Below are positions 41,430 to 49,591 of a stretch of 64,000 nucleotides of DNA, piece after piece. This stretch comes from an uncultured Arachnia sp. (GTDB lineage: Bacteria > Actinomycetota > Actinomycetes > Propionibacteriales > Propionibacteriaceae), in contig CANLTJ010000003.1 of assembly GCA_947493995.1 (NCBI GenBank), forward strand, positions 279,298 to 343,297. The letters run 5' to 3'. The position numbers and the translations under genes were made by a program. Numbering within the stretch: the first letter of the stretch is position 1; the number at the start of each line of letters is the position of its first letter. The notes under the pieces were generated by a model that saw only the letters and a program-made list of their open reading frames with translations, did no database searches and was not told the DNA's origin.

Positions 41430-42674
41430 TTACGGATGTGCGTCGTCGGGACCGACTGTGGTGTGAATGCTGACCTCCGAGTGCAGCGTTCTGTGCACCG
41501 GACAGCGATCAGCGATTTCTAGTAGCCGCTCGCGCTGATCGTCGTTGAGCTCACCTGTGAGGGTGATGGTCCTCTCCACGTGGTCGATGCGCCCCTTCTC
41601 GGTCTCGCACGTTTCACAATCCTTGGCGTGGATCCGGGAGTGACGCAACGACACACTCACATGGGAAAGGGGCCACTGCTTGCGCTCCGCATACATGCGC
41701 AGCGTCATGGATGTGCAGGCGCCCAAGGAGGCGAGCAGCAGGTCGTAGGGTGAGGGAGCGGTGTCCAGCCCCAGTGGGATGGGCTCGTCGGCAGACAACA
41801 CATGCTGGCCTGCAACGATCTGCTGCCCGTAGAGGCCACGCCCATTCTCGGAGACGGTCACGACCCCCGCTTCGGGAACGACTTCGGTGCTCTCTGCGGC
41901 GACAGGCAGGTATCGGCTTGCCCAGGCTGCGAGGGTTGCCGCGACGAACTGGGCATCTGAACGGCGGCTGAGCAGGTGATCGGCGCCGTCGAGGGAGACG
42001 AATGACTTTGGGTGCCGAGCAGCACCGAAAATCCGGGATGCGTTTTCGATGCCGACGCTGGTGTCGGCAGGGGAGTGCATCACCATGAGGGCCGCGGGCA
42101 ACTCCTTGATGCGGCGCCGCTGGGGCTGGTGCTGGATGTCGTCCAGGAATTCCTTGCGGATGCGGAATGGGCGATCCGCGAGGCATACCTCCGCCTCACC
42201 CTTCTCCTCAATTTCGGGTCGGCTGCTTCTGAGAACGTGCAGGATGTGATCCGTGTCGGATGGGGCGGCGATGGTGGCGACGGCACGCACCTCAGGGATT
42301 GCGTGGCTGGCGGCCAGGACGGCTGCCCCACCGAGGGAGTGTCCGATCAGCAACGCGGGAGCCTCGTGCTTCGTGCGCAGGTAATCGGCCGCATGGACCA
42401 GATCATCGATGTTGGAGCTGAAGGTGGTGTTGGCGAACTCGCCGTCCGAGCTGCCGAGGCCGGTGAAGTCGAAGCGCAGAACGGCGATTCCGTGCGCGCT
42501 CAGTCCACGAGAGATGCGCGACGCCGCCGTGGTGTCCTTGGTGCAGGTGAAGCAGTGCGCGAAGATCGCAAACGCTGACGGCGGCCCCTCCGGGAGCTCA
42601 AGGAGCCCGGAGAGGACCTCGTCTCGAGACCCGAGGAACTCAACCTGGTGAGAACTCATGGATGTAGTCACCAT
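41430..42674 (-). CDS. Alpha/beta-hydrolase fused to OsmC-family peroxiredoxin
   Basis: 414 aa in two domains. Residues 1 to about 260 are an alpha/beta hydrolase: oxyanion-loop region FAHCFTCTKDT, nucleophile Ser113 in LIGHSLGG, the later acidic segment MVMHSPADTSVG, and catalytic His in DGADHLL. Residues about 285-410 are OsmC/Ohr-like with the redox-active Cys pair in LGACTSMTLRMYAERK and ADRCPVHRTL. Such bifunctional proteins are known in several phyla; a role in organic-hydroperoxide or ester metabolism is inferred. The start is ATG 42674 or ATG 42659; neither has a strong ribosome-binding site. Confidence 0.92.
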   Translation of the reverse strand: MVTTSMSSHQVEFLGSRDEVLSGLLELPEGPPSAFAIFAHCFTCTKDTTAASRISRGLSAHGIAVLRFDFTGLGSSDGEFANTTFSSNIDDLVHAADYLRTKHEAPALLIGHSLGGAAVLAASHAIPEVRAVATIAAPSDTDHILHVLRSSRPEIEEKGEAEVCLADRPFRIRKEFLDDIQHQPQRRRIKELPAALMVMHSPADTSVGIENASRIFGAARHPKSFVSLDGADHLLSRRSDAQFVAATLAAWASRYLPVAAESTEVVPEAGVVTVSENGRGLYGQQIVAGQHVLSADEPIPLGLDTAPSPYDLLLASLGACTSMTLRMYAERKQWPLSHVSVSLRHSRIHAKDCETCETEKGRIDHVERTITLTGELNDDQRERLLEIADRCPVHRTLHSEVSIHTTVGPDDAHP

Positions 42675-42757
42675 CTTTCTAGGGAGCGGATGTTGCCATC
42701 ATCTTCCCAGTCGGCACCGCCAGGTGTGTGCGTTCAGGACAAGGTGCCCGTCAGCAT

Positions 42758-44578
42758 CTACTGGTAGCTGATGAAGTCCGGGACCGGATCCACCTTCGTC
42801 ATGGTTTCCGTCGGAGTCAGTGGGCCGGGAACGTCCTCGTCGTAGAAGTTCTTCCAGCCCCAGTACTCCATGGTGGGTGCATTGTTGAGCAGTGTGCGCC
42901 ACGTGTCCTGTTTCATCGGTTGCGTACCCTGACCATCCACGTGGATGAGCACGGCCACCTCGGAACGGCTGTGATCCACATCGTTCACGTCGCGTAGAGA
43001 CTGCACCTGGAACTGGTGGAGGATCAGCATCTTCTGGGGAAGATTGTTCGCGCGGGTGAGGTCAGCCAGCCACGTGATCACGGAGTTCACCTCGGCCACC
43101 TCCACGTGGCCGATCTGACGCAGATGCACCTCATCGGGCAGCAGGCGCCACTCCGGGTCAAGAGCCAGACCCACGTGGGGCAGCTTCAGCAACTCCTCGT
43201 AGAGCTTGGCCTGCGTAAGGAAATCGGTCCGACCCGGCTGCAGGTCCAACACAACGTACTGGCCGTTCTCGCCGGCCAGATCGACGAGGGGTTTGACGTC
43301 CTCGATTGCTATCTCGTTGGAGTAGTCACCGTCGCCACCCGCCTGTGCAGCTGCGACGGTCACGATGATCTCCAGGGCGGGCACCACGGCGTTGTCAGTC
43401 AACGGTTCGTACTCAGCGGCCAGTCCGGCAGCGCGCTCAATCGTGGCCTGCCCCTCCTGCTCGCCGAGTACGCCGAGCACGGGGGCTCCCGGAGTTCCGT
43501 AGAGCGCCACGTAGGTCTTGTCGGGCAGGACCAGTTGTCCGCCGCCCGGCAACTCCGTCCCCGTGGCAGCAGTGGCCAGTTGCCAGGTCAGCGTTTCTGC
43601 GTCACCGAACTCGGGCCCCACTCCCACGGCGACCTCGGGCTGAGCCTCACCCAGCGCCGAGACGGTCTCCGAGGAGGCTCGGGGATCGCCGCCGGGCACG
43701 AGCATCACCTGCGCACCGCTCGCGAGGGCGGTGCCGACGGCGATGGCGTCGCGGTCGGCACCGGTGGTCATGACGGTCACCCCGCTGAGGGGCTCCGGCC
43801 GATTCAGTTCCGGCAGCTCGTCGCGGTCGGATTCCAGGGGCTCCGGTGTCGGCTGGGTCTGCGCCGCCGGTGCACTGCTCTGCGCGGGCGTGGGCGCATC
43901 GCTGGGGGCAGCGGACTCGGCGGGGGACGCCGACTCTGTGGAGGCCGGAGACTCGGAGACAGTGGGTGACGCCGAAGGCTCCGGGCTCGCCGGAGCAGCT
44001 GCGGTGAGGAGCTGTGGGCTGTCCGGGCTGAGCCCGAGCAGGGCCGGGACGTGTTCACCGTCGGCCACCGGGGTACCGGGAGCACCGTCGCCACCGATCA
44101 TCTCCGCCAGCTCCTCATCGTCCTCTGGAACGACGACGTCAATGCCGGGATCGTTGACCAATCCAATGGTGAGGGCCACTTCGGAGCCAAGACGTTCCAG
44201 TTCCGCTGCTACCTGGTCGTCGTCCAGCAGTACCGGGATGCCCAGCGCGGCGGCCGCCGACGCTCCCTGCAGTGCTTCCTGCTCCGAGGCGAGAACCACG
44301 ACAGGCGCGCTGTCGAAGAACGTTTGTGAAGCCTGGCTGGCCAATGTGGCGGGGGAGTCCCCGGCCAGCACGACGGTTTCGGTCAGTGCAGAGGGGGACG
44401 CGACGAGTGCGTCATTCTCGACCGCTTCTTCGGTGGCGGCACTGGTATTGGAGCTGTTGGAGTCCGTGTCAGAATCCGGTGATGGGTCTCCCGACGAACA
44501 CGCCGTGAGTGCGAGTGCAGTTGAGGCCAGGATGGCGATGGGACGAAGTGAGTGATGCCATGATGGCCGAACGGACAC
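42758..44578 (-). CDS. Two-domain lipoprotein with Pro/Ser/Ala linker, function unknown
   Basis: 606 aa from GTG 44578, chosen because GGGAGA lies 5 bp upstream; it gives a compact lipoprotein signal VSVRPSWHHSLRPIAILAST and lipobox L-T-A-C. The N-terminal domain (about 60-190) has alternating 'VVLAGDSPATLA', 'APVVVLASEQEAL', 'GIPVLLDD' elements resembling cell-wall-binding repeat 2 folds. A 70-residue Pro/Ser/Ala/Glu linker follows, a second similar domain, and then a C-terminal alpha/beta domain (YVVLDLQPGRTDFLTQAKLYEELLKLPHVGLALDPEWRL) that looks like a TIM-barrel edge. It is predicted to be surface-exposed. ATG 44632 is an alternative start. Confidence 0.75.
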   Translation of the reverse strand: MSVRPSWHHSLRPIAILASTALALTACSSGDPSPDSDTDSNSSNTSAATEEAVENDALVASPSALTETVVLAGDSPATLASQASQTFFDSAPVVVLASEQEALQGASAAAALGIPVLLDDDQVAAELERLGSEVALTIGLVNDPGIDVVVPEDDEELAEMIGGDGAPGTPVADGEHVPALLGLSPDSPQLLTAAAPASPEPSASPTVSESPASTESASPAESAAPSDAPTPAQSSAPAAQTQPTPEPLESDRDELPELNRPEPLSGVTVMTTGADRDAIAVGTALASGAQVMLVPGGDPRASSETVSALGEAQPEVAVGVGPEFGDAETLTWQLATAATGTELPGGGQLVLPDKTYVALYGTPGAPVLGVLGEQEGQATIERAAGLAAEYEPLTDNAVVPALEIIVTVAAAQAGGDGDYSNEIAIEDVKPLVDLAGENGQYVVLDLQPGRTDFLTQAKLYEELLKLPHVGLALDPEWRLLPDEVHLRQIGHVEVAEVNSVITWLADLTRANNLPQKMLILHQFQVQSLRDVNDVDHSRSEVAVLIHVDGQGTQPMKQDTWRTLLNNAPTMEYWGWKNFYDEDVPGPLTPTETMTKVDPVPDFISYQ

Positions 44579-45237
44579 GGAGTCTCCCTGAGTGGCTTGC
44601 TGAGATGGGTGCTGTGCCCTCAGACTACGCATGATGGCCGCCAATCGGCGCAACGCCACTCGCGCGCGCCCGATAATTCACCCAAAGATGACGCGTGGCG
44701 AATCGCAACGAGGACGCGCACGAGGTACCCGAAGTCGGCGGTTGGGGTGTGACGGAAGAGCCGCTTTGAGTAGCGAGCACCGCCGCCTTCTCGTCCTCGC
44801 AGTATCGAAGAGCCTCACGATCAATTAGATCGCTTCTTCGATAGCCGCCGAACTTCTCGCAGCCGTTGCTCGTGTGGCGGTCTGGGCATTTGGTGGCGAC
44901 GAACGACACCGAGCAGCTACTCTTTGGCGCCATCAGAGGAGTCCTGGAGCGCAGCACGTCGGCGATGGCGGTGAATGCTCTGTCGGCTGGGTGTTTGTCA
45001 TTTTTCATGCTGACCGCCTCCCCTCGATCAAACCGAGTACCCAAGTCAACGAACCACGGGGAGATCCGCGCTCCTGAAACATAGCGGTTCACAGTCTTGT
45101 CAATTCCTCTCGGACTCGTGGCAGCCATAGGCTAGGGGTAGGCGAGCGCACGGCGAACACACACAGCAAGTCCGGACTGCGACAGCACGCCTGAATATTC
45201 TCCAAAAAGTGTCAGACCCCTCGAATAGTCTTTTGGT
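44579..45237. other. Intergenic region upstream of the DUF222-HNH gene
   Basis: 659 bp, lower in GC than its flanks. It contains only one reading frame with a credible ribosome-binding site (44625-45008, minus, listed separately). A TAGTCT box ends 6 bp before the ATG of the DUF222-HNH gene, which has no Shine-Dalgarno, so that gene may be transcribed leaderless. No repeat or RNA gene was recognised. Confidence 0.45.
44625..45008 (-). CDS. Hypothetical protein
   Basis: 127-aa reading frame starting MKNDKHPADRAFTAIADVL with a strong Shine-Dalgarno (GGGAGG, 8-bp spacer). The middle is Cys-containing (SSCSVSFVATKCPDRH, CEKFGGYRRSD). The C-terminal 40 residues look non-globular. Codon third positions are less GC-biased than in neighbours, and I recognise no family, so it may be a decayed gene. 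It lies 46 bp upstream of the lipoprotein gene on the same strand. Confidence 0.3.
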   Translation of the reverse strand: MKNDKHPADRAFTAIADVLRSRTPLMAPKSSCSVSFVATKCPDRHTSNGCEKFGGYRRSDLIDREALRYCEDEKAAVLATQSGSSVTPQPPTSGTSCASSLRFATRHLWVNYRARASGVAPIGGHHA

Positions 45238-46635
45238 ATGGCGAAATCCACGAGGACGGCGACAGAGGCACTTGATGCTTTCGACGCCATCATGGACTCC
45301 GTCCAAGGTGATGATCGCAGCCGGCTCTCGGCCCCTGAGCGAGTGGCGTTGATGCAACGCGCCCGACGGTTTCGGGACCGGTTCTCGTCGTGGACCTGTG
45401 TCCTCACTGCTGAGGCCGACCAAGGAGCGTTGGGCGCCACCGGAACACCCCTGACATCGTTGATCGGCATGGACGAGGGTCGTGATTCCGGAGACGCCGC
45501 GAAAGAAGTCCTTCAGGCCAAGGAGATGAACAAGCACGCAGCGATCCGCAACGCCGCCCTTGACGGGGACGTGTCGCCCCGGCACGCGGCAGCCATCGCC
45601 AAAGGCCTCGACAAACTCCCCCCAGAACTCACCCCACAACAGCAGAGCGCAGCCGAGCAGGCTTTCATCAAACGTGCATCCAAGAACACGCCGCGACGAC
45701 TTGCTGAACTGGCAGATGAGGTATTGGCCGAGGTCGCACCTGAGTTGGTCGCCGATGCTGGCGATGATGACGCCATCCTGGAGGCCCAGCGCCGCAAGGC
45801 GCGTGCCAAGCGGCACTTCAAGTGGGGTGATGACGGGGAAGGTTCCATGTGGTTCCGCGGCAGCCTGCCACATTTGGAGGCAGCATCCCTGATCGCGACT
45901 CTGCAGGCCTACGTCGAATCTGACCGTCGGGCGGAGCGTGACCGCTTCAAAGCCACCCGCGCCACCGGAGCCAACCCGACGACGATCCAGGACCAGGTCA
46001 GCGACGACAACCTACGCACCCCCGACCAACGCCGCGCCGATGCTCTTGTCCAGCTGATCGCCGAGCACCGAGACGCACCCTCCAGTGTCGGGGACCGGCC
46101 ACGCATCGTGGTCACCATCCGGGAGCAAGATCTGAACGAGCGCGCCGAGAAAGCCGGGGTGCTGGCAACCGGCGCGAAAATCACCGCCGCAGAGCTGCGG
46201 CGGCTCTGCTGCGACGCCGACATCATGCCCATCGTCCTTGGCTCCCACTCCGAAATCCTCGACGTCGGACGCACCCAGCGCCTCGTCACCCCAGCGATCC
46301 GCAAAGCACTCACCGTGCGCGACGGTGCATGCATCTTCCCCGGCTGTACCGCACCCGACACCCGCTGCGAAGCACACCACCTCCAACCCTGGTGGGCAGG
46401 AGGAGCCACAGCACTCAACAATCTGGTCCTGCTCTGCGGCCACCACCACCGACTCATCGAACCCGACAGGTACCGACGACCCAGCGATCGATGGGTCATC
46501 CACATCGACCACCACACCGGACAACCCGTCATCACCGCGCCCGGCAGAACCACACGATTCACTGAACGAATACCACGTGAGAATGTGCCATCCGACGACC
46601 CCCTCGTGGCTAATGCTCGAAGTAGGTCCGGCTAG
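45238..46635 (+). CDS. DUF222 domain-containing HNH endonuclease
   Basis: 465 aa. Residues about 30-330 are the helical DUF222 region common in actinobacteria, and residues about 365-409 the HNH domain: CIFPGCTAPDTRCEAHHLQPWWAGG then NNLVLLCGHHHRLIEP, with paired zinc cysteines and catalytic His residues (EAHH and CGHHH). Such genes occur in many copies in actinobacterial genomes and behave as mobile or domesticated nucleases; the target is unknown. The ATG at 45238 lacks a Shine-Dalgarno, consistent with a leaderless message. A truncated K+ channel fragment lies directly downstream on the other strand. Confidence 0.93.
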   Translation: MAKSTRTATEALDAFDAIMDSVQGDDRSRLSAPERVALMQRARRFRDRFSSWTCVLTAEADQGALGATGTPLTSLIGMDEGRDSGDAAKEVLQAKEMNKHAAIRNAALDGDVSPRHAAAIAKGLDKLPPELTPQQQSAAEQAFIKRASKNTPRRLAELADEVLAEVAPELVADAGDDDAILEAQRRKARAKRHFKWGDDGEGSMWFRGSLPHLEAASLIATLQAYVESDRRAERDRFKATRATGANPTTIQDQVSDDNLRTPDQRRADALVQLIAEHRDAPSSVGDRPRIVVTIREQDLNERAEKAGVLATGAKITAAELRRLCCDADIMPIVLGSHSEILDVGRTQRLVTPAIRKALTVRDGACIFPGCTAPDTRCEAHHLQPWWAGGATALNNLVLLCGHHHRLIEPDRYRRPSDRWVIHIDHHTGQPVITAPGRTTRFTERIPRENVPSDDPLVANARSRSG

Positions 46636-46646
46636 CAGCGACGGGC

Positions 46647-46805
46647 TCATCCGGCGACTTGCTCCTCGTCACGTATGCGCTCGACCATCCACGAGGCGAG
46701 AGTGGCGGTCACAGTCCCGAGGATCGTGATGCCACCGATCATCAGACCAACGGCGGCGAGCCGTCCAGTGCCGGTAACCGGGTAGTAGTTTCCTCCGCCG
46801 CAACG
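46647..46805 (-). pseudogene. Remnant of a potassium-channel gene (C-terminal pore half)
   Basis: The minus-strand frame ending at 46647 reads YYPVTGTGRLAAVGLMIGG followed by ITILGTVTATLASWMVERIRDEE. This is the pore-exit and S6 helix of two- or six-TM K+ channels, which normally follows the filter T-V-G-Y-G-D. Just upstream the filter codons are degenerate (GGGN instead of VGYGD), and no start or preceding helix remains. It looks like a 3' gene fragment of about 50 codons left between the DUF222-HNH gene and the phosphatidyltransferase gene. Confidence 0.6.
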
Positions 46806-46906
46806 AGGTACTCGTGATGGTAGAACCCACGAGACCCCTGACCAGCGCGACTGCACTGAGTATCCTCGCACCAACGGCGTTGCGGTCGCGGCCGGGTACG
46901 GGGGAC

Positions 46907-47686
46907 ATGACGATGACGACAGACGGCTCCCCAGCATCCTCGCGAGCAATACGCGACGCAGCTGGCACCGTCGTGGGATCTGTGGTGTTCGGACTCTTGG
47001 TCGTGCTGTGGCTCGGGGGAAGCTGGGAACTGCAGGGAACCGCAGTCCTTGTGGGCTTGGTGGTCCCGACAGTAGCTGCACTCAGCGTCCTGCGACGCTC
47101 ACCCATGGCTACCACCGGGGCGGACCGGGTCACGCTGTTTCGCGGGGCGCTGACGGGTGCGTGTGCCTCCGTCGTCGTCCTGTCGCTGGGGGGAGTGCTG
47201 CCACTTCGCTCGTGGCTCTTGTTCGCCCTCGCGCTCCCGGCGGTACTTCTGGACGCAGTTGACGGTTGGTTGGCCCGACGCTTCGGCAACTCCTCCCGCG
47301 AGGGCGGGAAGTTGGACATGGAAACAGATTCCATCCTGGTGTTGATTCTCTCCGTGCCCCTGGCCATCACTGTTGGCCCCTGGGTTCTGGGCATCGGCGC
47401 AATGCGCTATGTCTTTCTCGCGGCCTCGACGATGCGCCCGACCCTCGGAAGAGAGCTTTCCTTCAGTCAGTCCCGACGGGTGATCGCGGGCACCCAGGGG
47501 GTCGTGTTGGCATGCGCTGTGATGCCTGTCATCCCTGTTCCCGTCGCCGCTGTAGCCACAGGCGTTGCCCTGCTGCTTCTGGTGTTCTCCTTCGGCAGAG
47601 ACGTCGTCGCCCTGGAAAGGTCCCGGGAATCCGGAGAAGCAGACAAGATTTCCCAGGCTGTGCACGTTCCAGAGCGCGAGTCCTGA
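46907..47686 (+). CDS. CDP-alcohol phosphatidyltransferase family protein
   Basis: 259-aa membrane enzyme from ATG 46907 (ATG 46913 is possible; GGGGG upstream). The catalytic motif D-G-x2-A-R-x8-G-x3-D-x3-D is complete in DAVDGWLARRF and GGKLDMETDS. Six to seven TM helices surround it. Such enzymes condense CDP-diacylglycerol or another CDP-alcohol with an alcohol in phospholipid synthesis. The acceptor is not evident, so this is not called PgsA or PssA. The gene is convergent with the response regulator at 47.7 kb. Confidence 0.88.
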   Translation: MTMTTDGSPASSRAIRDAAGTVVGSVVFGLLVVLWLGGSWELQGTAVLVGLVVPTVAALSVLRRSPMATTGADRVTLFRGALTGACASVVVLSLGGVLPLRSWLLFALALPAVLLDAVDGWLARRFGNSSREGGKLDMETDSILVLILSVPLAITVGPWVLGIGAMRYVFLAASTMRPTLGRELSFSQSRRVIAGTQGVVLACAVMPVIPVPVAAVATGVALLLLVFSFGRDVVALERSRESGEADKISQAVHVPERES

Positions 47687-47714
47687 CGCCCGATCTCACA
47701 CCGCACGCCCGCCG

Positions 47715-48347
47715 TCATCGACGCTCCCGCAGTATGCCCCGCTCCGCGGCCACGTGGATGGCACGCGCCCGGCTGTCCACCCGGAGTTTGGTGAAGATGT
47801 GAACGAGGTGGCTTTTGACGGTGGCTTCACTGACGAACAGAGCCTTGGCGATCTCCTTGTTGGAGGATCCGGTGGCGAGATGTGTCAGCACCTCCAGTTC
47901 CCTGTCGGTGAGCCTCGGTGCCGGGTGGCGCATGCCTCGCATGACGCGGGACGCCAGTTCGGGGGCGAGGACCAGCTCGCCGCGAGCAGCGGTGAAGATT
48001 GCCTCGACGATCACCTCCGGTGCAACGTCCTTCAGGAGGTAGCCGGCCGCCCCAGCCTCGATGGCGCGCAGGATGTCGGCATCGCGGTCGAAGGTTGTGA
48101 GAAGCAGGACGGCCGGCGCGGGGCTGAGTTCCCGCAAGGCACCAGTGGTGGCCACACCGTCCATCCCGTCACCCAGTCGCAGGTCACAGAGCACCACGTC
48201 CGGGTGGAGGTTACCGCTCAGCACAACGGCCTCCTCGCCGGATGCCGCCTCCCCCAGGATCTGAAGGCCGGGACGCGTTCCGAGAACTGCGCGCAGGCCC
48301 GTTCGCACCACCGGGTGGTCATCAACCAGCACTACCGAAACGCTCAT
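47715..48347 (-). CDS. NarL/FixJ-family response regulator
   Basis: 210 aa. Receiver domain 1-120: acidic pair VDDHP (9-10), phospho-acceptor Asp55 in VVLCDLRLGD, Thr in LLTTFD, Lys in GYLLKD. The LuxR-type HTH at the C-terminus (LTDRELEVLTHLATGSSNKEIAKALF and SEATVKSHLVHIFTKL) binds DNA. The ATG at 48347 has GAGGAG upstream and overlaps the histidine-kinase stop (ATGA). It is the last gene of the MMPL-kinase-regulator operon. Confidence 0.95.
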   Translation of the reverse strand: MSVSVVLVDDHPVVRTGLRAVLGTRPGLQILGEAASGEEAVVLSGNLHPDVVLCDLRLGDGMDGVATTGALRELSPAPAVLLLTTFDRDADILRAIEAGAAGYLLKDVAPEVIVEAIFTAARGELVLAPELASRVMRGMRHPAPRLTDRELEVLTHLATGSSNKEIAKALFVSEATVKSHLVHIFTKLRVDSRARAIHVAAERGILRERR

Positions 48348-49591
48348 GTGGGCACTCCTCGGGTGGCGATGGGCAGGTGGGCGGACAATGCTGTTCCCTC
48401 TCCGGGGGAGCTCTCCACTTCCAGGCCGCCACCGCGTTCGCGGAGCCTGTCTCGCATGAAGGCCAGGCCGTAGCTTGAGGTGACGGCGGGCTTCGACGCC
48501 ACCGGTCCGGAGGGCTCGAAGCCGCGTCCATCATCCACCACGTCGAGACGGACGCTGTCATCAGCGTCCAGCAGACTCACCACCACTTTCGATGCGTGAG
48601 CATGCAGCCGAACATTGGACAGGGCGGACTGCGCAGTGCGAAGAAGCGCGATCTCATGGGCCGTGGGGAGAACTGGAAGCGTCTCGTCGACATGAAGGAC
48701 CGTGGCGATGCCCGTCTCCTCCTCAAGGCGTTGCACCATCCGTCCGAGAGCGGCGGCCAGCGCGTTGTCCTGGAGTTCGGACGGCGCCAGTTCTGCCACG
48801 ATGCGTCGGACATCCACGAGACTGTCCGCAGCCAACGCCTCCACCTGCTCCAGAGTGCGCCTCGTCGAAGAACCTGCTCGGGAATCCAGCTCCGCACGCA
48901 CGAGCAACGTGATGGAGGACAGTCCCTGTGCGATCGTGTCGTGGATGTCTCGAGAGATGCGCGTGCGTTCCGCCAACGCCCCCGACTGTCTCTGTGTGCG
49001 AGCCAGTTCCTCCTGCAGGTCAGACATCTCCTCATGCGCGAGCTGGAGAGACTCGACGAGCCGTTCGCGTTCCCAAGCATCCCTGCGCAGTTCGAGATAA
49101 CCACGTGACACACCCAGTGCGAAAATCCCGCCGATGAGCGGTCCGACGACGTTGGCGTAGGCCGTGCTTCCGGTGTGGAGAACCGGTGCCAGAGCCACCA
49201 CTGCGAATACAAGCAGTGAGAAGGCGACGGAGACCCAGCGGGCGAGAAGGTGTCCCGCAAGGAGCCACAGCACGAACGCGAACCACACGAACTCAGGGGA
49301 GACGATGACCGACCCCACCCAGATGAGTGTCAGCCCTGCCAGCCAGACACGGGCCGAGCCGTCTCCGATCCTGCGGCGCGGAATGCTGACGCCGACGCCG
49401 TACCAGAGAAGCAACGCGGCGGCTGGGGCGACCGCGACCGGGGGAGTCGTGCCGTCGGTGATTGCGCGGACCACGCCGATGAGAATGAGCGCCACCGCGA
49501 TCACGTGCTGCCCCACCTGCATGGAGCGCAGCGTCGCGGTGGCAGCGCGTGGGGCGCCGGGATCAGCCGACGAGGACGGATTCCTCTTCAT
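48344..49591 (-). CDS. Sensor histidine kinase (HisKA_3/NarX-like)
   Basis: 415 aa from ATG 49591, with GGAGG 8 bp upstream. About six hydrophobic segments in residues 25-160 make a membrane sensor without a large periplasmic domain. The dimerisation/phosphorylation helix has TRISRDIHDTIAQG (His217). The HATPase domain ends in SSYGLAFMRDRLRERGGGLEVES and GEGTALSAHLP. It pairs with the overlapping response regulator and starts inside the end of the MMPL gene (29-bp overlap), so the kinase probably controls or senses the transporter's substrate. Confidence 0.94.
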   Translation of the reverse strand: MKRNPSSSADPGAPRAATATLRSMQVGQHVIAVALILIGVVRAITDGTTPPVAVAPAAALLLWYGVGVSIPRRRIGDGSARVWLAGLTLIWVGSVIVSPEFVWFAFVLWLLAGHLLARWVSVAFSLLVFAVVALAPVLHTGSTAYANVVGPLIGGIFALGVSRGYLELRRDAWERERLVESLQLAHEEMSDLQEELARTQRQSGALAERTRISRDIHDTIAQGLSSITLLVRAELDSRAGSSTRRTLEQVEALAADSLVDVRRIVAELAPSELQDNALAAALGRMVQRLEEETGIATVLHVDETLPVLPTAHEIALLRTAQSALSNVRLHAHASKVVVSLLDADDSVRLDVVDDGRGFEPSGPVASKPAVTSSYGLAFMRDRLRERGGGLEVESSPGEGTALSAHLPIATRGVPT

